NCBI RefSeq assembly: GCF_006770285.1
Contig: NZ_CP017195.1
Coordinates: forward strand, 1,178,001-1,242,000
DNA from: Lactococcus paracarnosus
GTDB lineage: Bacteria > Bacillota > Bacilli > Lactobacillales > Streptococcaceae
Length of the DNA stretch: 64,000 bases
Direction of reading: 5' to 3'
Shown: one piece after another, positions 58,075 to 64,000 of the stretch
Position numbering within the stretch: position 1 is the first letter of the stretch
Layout: every line of letters begins with the position of its first letter
The notes under the pieces: generated by a model
What the model was told of the DNA's origin: nothing
The model's database searches: none
The model's input: only the letters and a program-made list of their open reading frames with translations
Position numbers and translations under genes: made by a program

Positions 58075-58150
58075 TTAACGATACTGCGTTAGTCGAAATA
58101 AACGGTCTAAAGGTAAAACTTTTATTTTTCCCTAATATTAATTTTATATC

Positions 58151-58203
58151 TTGACCAAATCTAAAAAAAAGATTAAACTAGTGGTAAGTTAAAAACTTAC
58201 CAC
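58151..58203 (+). promoter_or_regulatory. Promoter and operator of the hdiR-umuC cassette
   Basis: TTGACC (58151-58156), a 17-base spacer and TAAACT (58174-58179). It is followed by a perfect inverted repeat GTGGTAAGTT-AAA-AACTTACCAC (58181-58203) over the transcription start. The layout fits autorepression by the HdiR-like protein encoded directly downstream. Confidence 0.7.
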
Positions 58204-58226
58204 TCTTTTTATAGAAAGGATAACAC

Positions 58227-58928
58227 ATGAGCATCAGTAAAAATCTACGCGCTTTACGCCACAAGCACGGCTTAAGTCAGGGAGATGTCGCTAGAAAAAT
58301 TGGCGTTTCAAGACCTGCCTATGGCTTTTGGGAAAAGGGAACGACAAAGCCTAAAGCAGATAAGTTAGCCAAGTTAGCCAGCTTATTTGATGTGACACTC
58401 TCGGCACTTACCAAGGATACAAAGGACGAGTTGATTGCCGTCTACGATCGCTTAACTGAGATGCGTCAAGAAAAGGTACTGTCTTATACGACCTTGCAAG
58501 AACAGGAGCAAATTCGTGATCTTGCGAGCAGTAAGATTAGACCACTTTTTCCAAACCAAGTCTATGAAAAGTTATCGGCAGGAACAGGATTCGGCTATTT
58601 TGACGATGGGGCCTACGACACGGTCTATTCTGACAAGCCTTATGATTATGATTTTGCATCCTGGGTATTTGGTGACTCCATGGAGCCTGAGTTTGAAAAT
58701 GGGTCTGTTGCCCTCATCAGAGATACCAGCTTTGACTATGATGGCGCTGTTTATGCCATCGAATGGGATGGACAAACCTATATCAAACATGTCTACAAGG
58801 AAGCTAGTGGTCTTCGTCTGGTCTCCTCAAACCCTAAATATAAGGACAAGTTTGCCCCATTTGATGAAGAACCGCGGATTATAGGGAAGATTATCGGTAA
58901 CTTTGTGCCGATAGACAAGGAAAGTTAA
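58227..58928 (+). CDS. hdiR: HdiR-like XRE/peptidase S24 SOS repressor
   Basis: A 233-residue LexA-like repressor. The XRE HTH covers residues 1-65 and the S24 latent protease the C-terminal half. An Ala-Gly cleavage site is visible at 118-119 (LSAGTG), the catalytic Ser is Ser151 in FGDSMEP and the Lys is Lys187 in TYIKHVY. Lactococcal HdiR self-cleaves on RecA activation and controls a umuC operon. The 23-bp palindrome over its promoter and the umuC gene 13 bases downstream match that arrangement. Confidence 0.88.
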   Translation: MSISKNLRALRHKHGLSQGDVARKIGVSRPAYGFWEKGTTKPKADKLAKLASLFDVTLSALTKDTKDELIAVYDRLTEMRQEKVLSYTTLQEQEQIRDLASSKIRPLFPNQVYEKLSAGTGFGYFDDGAYDTVYSDKPYDYDFASWVFGDSMEPEFENGSVALIRDTSFDYDGAVYAIEWDGQTYIKHVYKEASGLRLVSSNPKYKDKFAPFDEEPRIIGKIIGNFVPIDKES

Positions 58929-58941
58929 GCAGGAACGACCT

Positions 58942-60387
58942 ATGATTACACCCGATTTTGATTACAGTAAAGAACAGCACCGAGCGATTGCTTTTATCGA
59001 TATGAAATCTTTCTATGCTAGTGTTGAGTGTGTGGCACGCGGTCTTGATCCCTTAACTACCTCCTTGTGTGTCATGAGTCACGCTGCCAATTCTAGTGGT
59101 TTAATTCTAGCTAGTTCACCTACTTTCAAACACATATTTGGCAAAGCAAACGTCAGTCGAAGTCGTGATCTTCCCTTTTATATGACAACAAAAAAGTTTA
59201 ACTACCAAAGATATTATCAAACCGCGACTAGAGACTGGCTAGGCAAAGCAGCTGCTCCAGATAAAGCACAAGTTACCTTTATCGAATCCTGGGCAAAACG
59301 AACGATTGTCACGCCACCTCGGATGTCCGCCTATATCGAGAAAAACATGGAGATTCAGCATATCATACAAGACTTTGTTGCCCTGGATGAAATTTGTTGG
59401 TATTCGATTGATGAAGGCTTTGTTGATTTGACAAGTTCGCTTAACTACTTCTATCCAGATGCCAACCTACATCCGGCACAAAAACTTGACTTACTGTGCC
59501 GTGATATCCAGCAGGCAATCTTAGAAAAGACGGGTATTTATTCGACTATTGGTATGAGTATTGGCAATCCCTTACTGGCGAAACTAGCCTTGGATAATGC
59601 CGCAAAACTAGCACCAAATATGCGTGCGCTGTGGACCTATGCCAATATTGAAACGACGGTGTGGCAGATTCCGAATCTAACTGATTTTTGGGGGATTAAC
59701 AGGAGAACGGAGAAACGCTTGCATCGACTAGGGATTAGGTCTGTCTATGACTTGGCACATACCCATCCGGCTATTTTAAAAAAGGAGTTTGGTGTTTTGG
59801 GTGTCCAACTTTTCTGCCACGCCAATGGCATAGATGAATCAACTGTGTTTGAGCGGTATGAAGCTAAGGCGAAAACGATTAGTAACTCACAGACTTTACC
59901 ACGAGACTATACCAACCAAAGAGAGATTGAGCTTGTCTTGGCCGAATTAGCCGAGCAGGTCGCCATCCGACTACGTCAGGCAAAGAAAAAAACAGGATTA
60001 GTTGCCTTATATGTCGGTTATGGCTTTTCTGATGCCACCCCATCACTTCACGGCCAAATGAGCATTGAACCGACTAATAGCACAGAAATATTGACTCGAT
60101 TCATACGCTCTATTTTTCGTGATAAGTACGAGGCTGGTGCTGTCAGACGAATTGCCATCTCTTATGGTCAACTTTGTGAAGATAGTTTTGAACTCATTTC
60201 CTTATTTGAAACAGATAGCCTAGCTAAAAAACAGGATACAATGCAAGATGTCATCGACGATATTCGCCAAAAATATGGCTTTTTATCCCTGCAGAAAGCA
60301 ACGATGTTGAGCGCAGGATCTAGAGCAATAGCGCGTAGTCAATTAGTCGGTGGACACTCAGCTGGTGGATTGGATGGCCTATCATGA
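58942..60387 (+). CDS. umuC: Y-family DNA polymerase (UmuC/UvrX type)
   Basis: A 481-residue translesion polymerase. The palm begins AIAFIDMKSFYASVECVARG with catalytic Asp20. The second acidic pair is in YSIDEGFVDLT, IGMSIGNPLLAKLALDNAAK follows, and a helix-hairpin-helix and little-finger region lies after residue 230. It is of the kind seen with HdiR in lactococci and on conjugative elements in streptococci. Expression should be damage-inducible through the upstream repressor. Confidence 0.9.
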   Translation: MITPDFDYSKEQHRAIAFIDMKSFYASVECVARGLDPLTTSLCVMSHAANSSGLILASSPTFKHIFGKANVSRSRDLPFYMTTKKFNYQRYYQTATRDWLGKAAAPDKAQVTFIESWAKRTIVTPPRMSAYIEKNMEIQHIIQDFVALDEICWYSIDEGFVDLTSSLNYFYPDANLHPAQKLDLLCRDIQQAILEKTGIYSTIGMSIGNPLLAKLALDNAAKLAPNMRALWTYANIETTVWQIPNLTDFWGINRRTEKRLHRLGIRSVYDLAHTHPAILKKEFGVLGVQLFCHANGIDESTVFERYEAKAKTISNSQTLPRDYTNQREIELVLAELAEQVAIRLRQAKKKTGLVALYVGYGFSDATPSLHGQMSIEPTNSTEILTRFIRSIFRDKYEAGAVRRIAISYGQLCEDSFELISLFETDSLAKKQDTMQDVIDDIRQKYGFLSLQKATMLSAGSRAIARSQLVGGHSAGGLDGLS

Positions 60388-60554
60388 CAGCAGTAGACAG
60401 GTCCTACAGTCAGTTTGAGGAGATTCGCAACTATCATGATCGCAGTATGATGAAATGGCAAGGCTTTTTCTTATCAGAGCACACGGCCGAGATGAAAAAA
60501 GATAGCGCTGAAAAAACATACTATCCCTATCTTGTCATGGGCACTTTAAGATAA
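60384..60554 (+). CDS. YolD-like small protein
   Basis: A 56-residue ORF that overlaps the umuC stop by 4 bases (ATGA). The core RNYHDRSMMKWQGFFLSEHT fits the YolD-like family. Members lie behind UvrX/UmuC-type polymerases in Bacillus and lactic acid bacteria and are thought to act like UmuD-type partners. The coupling and the motif make it a real gene despite its size. Confidence 0.78.
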   Translation: MTAVDRSYSQFEEIRNYHDRSMMKWQGFFLSEHTAEMKKDSAEKTYYPYLVMGTLR

Positions 60555-60590
60555 GGATGCTTGCTAGATAATATGCCTAAATAATCTCAT

Positions 60591-60632
60591 AAAATAAGGA
60601 TAATCAGGGATTGATGATCCTTTATTTTTTTT
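60591..60632 (+). terminator. Terminator of the hdiR-umuC-yolD operon
   Basis: AAAATAAGGAT pairs with ATCCTTTATTTT (one bulge) around a loop containing a small ATCA/TGAT stem. It ends in a long T tract, 36 bases after the YolD-like stop codon. Confidence 0.75.
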
Positions 60633-60653
60633 AATTAAATGCGATTACCAACA

Positions 60654-60698
60654 AAAAAACGATGAAGGCATGACTACCCCCACCGTAGATGATTTCAT
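60654..60698 (-). terminator. Probable terminator of khpA
   Basis: On the minus strand GATGAA...TTCATC, with further partial pairing inside, is followed by GTTTTTTTG just downstream of the khpA stop codon. The stem is imperfect. Confidence 0.5.
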
Positions 60699-60703
60699 CT
60701 TTT

Positions 60704-60943
60704 TTATTTATCAACCAGTAATCTAATTTTCTTACCTTCAACTGGGACAGAATAGACAAGCGTTCTGATTGCTTGGATAATTCGGCCTTGTTTGCCAATC
60801 ACACGCCCCATATCTTCTTCAGAAACATGGAGGTGAAATTCAGTAAACTCCTCACCCGCTACAACGTCAATTTTGACACTGTCAGGATCAGTCGTTAATG
60901 GTTTGACAATCGTTAATACCAAGTCTTGTACATCTAAATCCAT
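60704..60943 (-). CDS. khpA: KH-domain RNA-binding protein KhpA
   Basis: A 79-residue single KH domain with the GxxG loop in VIGKQGRIIQAIRTL. KhpA works with KhpB in RNA binding that affects cell division and envelope growth in streptococci. The ATG at 60941-60943 has AAGGAG 8 bases upstream; the in-frame ATG five codons earlier contains that site. It lies behind rpsP, with a hairpin terminator between them that may lower its expression. Its usual downstream neighbours rimM and trmD are 17 kb away. Confidence 0.92.
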   Translation of the reverse strand: MDLDVQDLVLTIVKPLTTDPDSVKIDVVAGEEFTEFHLHVSEEDMGRVIGKQGRIIQAIRTLVYSVPVEGKKIRLLVDK

Positions 60944-61080
60944 CGTTTTCTCCTTCATCTAGTATTAGTATTCAGACAAGGTTAGCTAGATGCATACCTA
61001 TTTAGAAACTTTATATACTTATCTTAGCAGATACTTGATTTAATAGGTAGTATTCACTCAGATTTCACTTTAAGCTATGA

Positions 61081-61106
61081 AAAAAGCGACCAAAAGTAGT
61101 CGCTTC
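61081..61106 (-). terminator. Terminator between rpsP and khpA
   Basis: On the minus strand AAGCGAC pairs with GTCGCTT around an 8-base loop, followed by six T, 22 bases after the rpsP stop codon. It probably ends most rpsP transcripts. Confidence 0.8.
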
Positions 61107-61127
61107 ATCACAAATATAAGTACTTGC

Positions 61128-61406
61128 TTATTTTGAAGCGTATTTTGCTTCGTGGAATTTTTTCATAACGCCAGCTTTTGACAAAATGTTTTTAACAGTA
61201 TCAGAAGGTTGTGCGCCATTTCCAAGCCACTCAAGAACACGATCTTCTTTTAAAGTTACTTGATTTTCAAGCGTAACAAGTGGGTTGTATGTACCAACAG
61301 TTTCGATGAAACGGCCATCACGTGGTGCACGTGAATCAGCAACGTTAATACGGTAGAAAGGTTTTTTCTTAGAACCCATACGAGTCAAACGAATTTTTAC
61401 AGACAT
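61128..61406 (-). CDS. rpsP: 30S ribosomal protein S16
   Basis: A 92-residue S16 with the family start [20 protein letters not shown], then [20 protein letters not shown] and the C-terminal [13 protein letters not shown]. The ATG at 61404-61406 gives normal length and follows AAAGAGA; an upstream extension is not conserved. In many Firmicutes rpsP-khpA-rimM-trmD form one cluster. Confidence 0.97.
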   Translation of the reverse strand: MSVKIRLTRMGSKKKPFYRINVADSRAPRDGRFIETVGTYNPLVTLENQVTLKEDRVLEWLGNGAQPSDTVKNILSKAGVMKKFHEAKYASK

Positions 61407-61513
61407 GATAAATCTCTTTTCTTTTTTCTTTACATTTATTATTATAGCATATTGTTTTAGTCTGTCAAGTTTTTTTCTTGACACGTATAAAATAAATATA
61501 ATTTACTTGACGC

Positions 61514-62500
61514 CTAGATGCTATCACCATTCCAAATCGAATTTTTAACGATGACGTAATCAACTTTTGTTAAACTCTCTAAGTCACGGCCGCCGGCATA
61601 AGAAATTGAACTTTGTAAATCTTGTGTGATTTCAGTCAAGGTATCTTGCAAATGGCCTTTATGTGGCACAAGAATTTTTTTGCCTTCCACATTTTTTTTC
61701 TCACCTTTTTGGTATTCAGATGCTGATCCAAAGTACTCTTTGTAAAGGTTACCATCTTTAGTGATGGTCTTACCAGGGCTTTCTTCATGTCCTGCAAAAA
61801 GTGACCCGATCATCACAAAACTTGCACCAAAGCGAATTGATTTCGCAATATCACCATGTGTCCGAATACCACCATCAGCAATAATTGGTTTACGTGCTGC
61901 CTTAGCACACCACCTAAGAGCAGCCAACTGCCAGCCACCTGTCCCAAAGCCAGTCTTTACTTTCGTGATACAGACTTTACCTGGACCGATACCAACTTTA
62001 GTCGCGTCAGCACCAGCATTTTCAAGCTCACGAACACCTTCTGGTGTCCCAACATTACCTGCAATCACAAACGATTCTGGAATTGCCTCTTTAATGTATT
62101 TAATCATACGGATAACACTATCAGAATGACCATGTGCGATATCAATCGTGATAAACTCAGGGATAGCATCTTTTGCTTTCAACTCATCGATAAAGGCATA
62201 TTCATAGTCTTTTACGCCAACTGAGATAGAGGCAATCAGGCCTTGCGCTTGCATTTTTTTAATGAATGGTAGACGCGCTGCCTCGTCAAAACGATGCATG
62301 ACATAAAAATAACCATTTTTAGCCAAATATTCAGCAATCGGTTCATCGATAATCGTTTGCATATTAGCTGGAACGACGGGTAATTTAAAGGTATGTGTAC
62401 CAAGTTTGACTGATGTATCAGCCTCACTTCTACTATTGATAATACACTTGTTAGGAACAAGTTGGATATCTTCATAATCAAAAACTGGTAAATTATTCAT
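61514..62500 (-). CDS. guaC: GMP reductase
   Basis: Converts GMP to IMP with NADPH, balancing purine nucleotides. It has 328 residues and is of the class 2 type. [20 protein letters not shown] begins the protein. [18 protein letters not shown], the active-site Cys in [15 protein letters not shown] and [20 protein letters not shown] follow. It is monocistronic with GGAG upstream. The leader holds a long inverted repeat (TTGTGACA/TGTCACAA, 62572-62612). Confidence 0.95.
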   Translation of the reverse strand: MNNLPVFDYEDIQLVPNKCIINSRSEADTSVKLGTHTFKLPVVPANMQTIIDEPIAEYLAKNGYFYVMHRFDEAARLPFIKKMQAQGLIASISVGVKDYEYAFIDELKAKDAIPEFITIDIAHGHSDSVIRMIKYIKEAIPESFVIAGNVGTPEGVRELENAGADATKVGIGPGKVCITKVKTGFGTGGWQLAALRWCAKAARKPIIADGGIRTHGDIAKSIRFGASFVMIGSLFAGHEESPGKTITKDGNLYKEYFGSASEYQKGEKKNVEGKKILVPHKGHLQDTLTEITQDLQSSISYAGGRDLESLTKVDYVIVKNSIWNGDSI

Positions 62501-62571
62501 TTTTTCTCCAAATTAGGTTAGTATTGGCAGCTACCGACCAAATTTATCCATATTTCTGATAAACTTCGCTA

Positions 62572-62612
62572 TTGTGACAGAACTCATTTTAGGCTTCTTC
62601 TGCGTGTCACAA
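62572..62612 (-). other. Inverted repeat upstream of guaC
   Basis: TTGTGACA (62572-62579) and TGTCACAA (62605-62612) are exact reverse complements separated by 25 bases containing a GAA/TTC extension. It could be a leader hairpin or a spaced operator; no purine riboswitch consensus was seen. Confidence 0.4.
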
Positions 62613-62630
62613 CTTCCATCTATTATTATA

Positions 62631-62658
62631 AAACACCTTGACGACTATCGCCAAGGTG
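62631..62658 (-). terminator. Terminator after the cardiolipin synthase gene
   Basis: CACCTTG (62634-62640) pairs with CAAGGTG (62652-62658). On the minus strand it is followed by TTTTATAAT, 40 bases behind the cls stop codon. Confidence 0.7.
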
Positions 62659-62700
62659 CTTGCTCATTTTAGTGTAAGATTCGTATTAATTGTTCGGATT

Positions 62701-64000
62701 TTACAGCATCGGCCCGATTAATCTCGCAATACCTTCTTTAAATTTGATGACTGCCGAACGTTGTGCATAGCGTTCCAGCGTTAACTGCTGACTCACTTTG
62801 ACATCATCTAAGAAGTTCTTTCGAAGTTGCTGTGCAAAGTCACGATCATAGATAACCATATTGCCTTCGAAATCAAGCATGAAACTCCGATAGTCAAAGT
62901 TAGCAGAGCCTACCGAGGCAAAACTGCCATCGACGATAATTGTTTTGGCATGCACAAAGCCCATTTCATAAGTATAAACCTCAGCACCATAGCCGACTAA
63001 ACTCCCACTATAATAGTAAGTTGCCCAATAAACAAAGGGATGATCTGGCTTATTCGGAATCAGTAATTTGACCTTGACACCACTAAGCAGTGCTAATTTT
63101 AAGGCTTCATGAATCGCATCATCTGGGATATAATAGGGCGTTTGAATGATAATTTCATCCTCAGCACCATTAATCATTTTCAAATAGGTCATCTTAATTT
63201 GTTCACGTTTACTATCTGGACCACTTGTGACAAACTGAGCTGTCAGATTACCTGATGCTTTGGTCTCAGGAAAATAAGGCAGAGACTCTGTGATTTCATA
63301 TTGATGCTGGCTATTCCAATCCATGATGAAGCGATTTTGAAGCGAATAAACAACATCCCCTGTCACACGCAAATGGTTGTCACGCCAATAGCCAAATTTC
63401 TTGGTTGTCGACACATATTCATCTCCAATGTTAAACCCACCTGTATAGCCAATTTGGCCATCGATAACAACAATTTTTCGGTGTAAGCGATAGTTTGTTC
63501 TCGGATTGATCAAAGGTAGAATTAGCGGAAAGAAATAAACCACTTCTCCACCAGCTGCAATCAGGTCATTGAAATGCCGATGTTTAGTCCCATTAGAGCC
63601 CCAGGCATCTATCAAGACACGCACCTCAATACCACGTTTTCTAGCTTCAATCAAGGCAGCCGTTACTTCCTTACCGATTTTATCCATCCTAAAAATATAG
63701 TATTCTACATGAATATGGTGGGTTGCTTTTGCAATGTCCGCAATCAAGGAATCAAACTTTTCTCGACCGTCTGTAAATAAGTTAACCCCAGTATTCATAG
63801 AGACTAGCGATTCTTCTGAGATAAATAGCATATGCAATAACTGGCCAATCACATGATTATCTGTTATCTTGGTTAAAAATTTATCTTCGGCATAGGCCTT
63901 TTTAGCACGTTCAATTTCCTGCTTAAAGCCATGCTTAAGTTGTGACTTCAACTCAAAAATTCGATAATCAGAGATGCCTCGACCAATTAAGATATATAAA
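62701..64000 (-). CDS. cls: Cardiolipin synthase, C-terminal part, cut by the window end
   Basis: Condenses two phosphatidylglycerols at the membrane. The frame is open to the window edge, where LYILIGRGISDY looks like the end of a second N-terminal membrane helix. About 50 residues, including the start, are therefore missing. Two phospholipase D HKD motifs are seen: HRKIVVIDGQIGYTGGFN and HAKTIIVDGSFASVGSANFD. The spacing and the C-terminal ERYAQRSAVIKFKEGIARL are typical. The terminator follows 40 bases downstream. Confidence 0.93.
   Translation of the reverse strand, partial: LYILIGRGISDYRIFELKSQLKHGFKQEIERAKKAYAEDKFLTKITDNHVIGQLLHMLFISEESLVSMNTGVNLFTDGREKFDSLIADIAKATHHIHVEYYIFRMDKIGKEVTAALIEARKRGIEVRVLIDAWGSNGTKHRHFNDLIAAGGEVVYFFPLILPLINPRTNYRLHRKIVVIDGQIGYTGGFNIGDEYVSTTKKFGYWRDNHLRVTGDVVYSLQNRFIMDWNSQHQYEITESLPYFPETKASGNLTAQFVTSGPDSKREQIKMTYLKMINGAEDEIIIQTPYYIPDDAIHEALKLALLSGVKVKLLIPNKPDHPFVYWATYYYSGSLVGYGAEVYTYEMGFVHAKTIIVDGSFASVGSANFDYRSFMLDFEGNMVIYDRDFAQQLRKNFLDDVKVSQQLTLERYAQRSAVIKFKEGIARLIGPML

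Noticed and set aside
62572..62612. Purine riboswitch upstream of guaC
   Set aside because: The interval is too short and lacks the three-way junction and conserved loop sequences; only a long inverted repeat is present.

Overview
The window reads as a chromosomal segment of a low-GC Gram-positive coccus of the Streptococcaceae, most likely Lactococcus or the Lactococcus piscium/raffinolactis group (Pseudolactococcus). This is inferred from gene families typical of that group: a DUF1149 protein, an HdiR-like S24 repressor, a CitM/CitP/CitCDEF-CitXG citrate cluster, a lactose/cellobiose-type PTS, an EntA-type immunity protein and an LtaS lipoteichoic acid synthase. No search was run. No insertion sequence, integrase, CRISPR array or rRNA was seen. 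One degenerate tRNA-like element is present.

Layout. 1-5.2 kb: a minus-strand aromatic amino acid operon, aroE - DUF1643 - aroB - aroC - tyrA - aroA (cut by the window start). Its promoter abuts the aroE start codon. 5.3-12.1 kb: a beta-glucoside PTS operon (EIIB, two tandem EIIC, EIIA, GH1 6-phospho-beta-glucosidase, PRD regulator). The GH1 enzyme has Gln in place of the acid/base Glu. 12.2-18.6 kb: TrxB-like ferredoxin-NADP reductase, a DJ-1/PfpI protein, a GyrI/WYL/ClbS operon, an orphan bacteriocin immunity gene, a nucleotidyltransferase-like gene and a MetE-C-like methyltransferase. 18.8-23.9 kb: a giant 2-hydroxyacyl-CoA dehydratase activase-like protein divergent from a TetR gene, with a 23-bp palindrome between them. 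23.9-36.9 kb: housekeeping genes (RsmC-like, SGNH hydrolase, coaA, aroD, an RlmI-like methyltransferase, ltaS, an exported fumarate-reductase-like flavoprotein under a Rex/CRP-type palindrome, metE, a split ThrE exporter, thyA). 37.0-43.9 kb: a compact minus-strand operon, rimM - trmD - HAD - DUF1149 - degV - dapB - cca - ABC-F ATPase.

44-60.6 kb looks like an accessory island. It lies between rimM and khpA/rpsP, which in many Firmicutes form one rpsP-khpA-rimM-trmD cluster. It holds a SpoIIM-like membrane protein, a tRNA-like element, the complete citrate fermentation operon (citM-citP-citC-citD-citE-citF-citXG, with no adjacent regulator), a 1.4-kb gene-free stretch with plus-strand terminators and a probable small RNA, an XRE + ImmA-GNAT fusion pair, two further small enzymes and an SOS-type hdiR-umuC-yolD cassette. 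60.7-64 kb returns to core genes: khpA, rpsP, guaC and cls (cut by the window end).

Functional links. Citrate enters through CitP and is cleaved by the CitC-activated, CitXG-modified lyase. The oxaloacetate is decarboxylated by CitM. Two methionine-synthesis genes (metE and the MetE-C-like gene) carry similar TATAG-type boxes about 65 nt upstream of their predicted starts, suggesting one LysR-type activator. The points most worth following up are the split rpsP-rimM cluster, the tRNA-like element, the predicted small RNA with orphan terminators, the ImmA-acetyltransferase fusion and the Gln-substituted GH1 enzyme.
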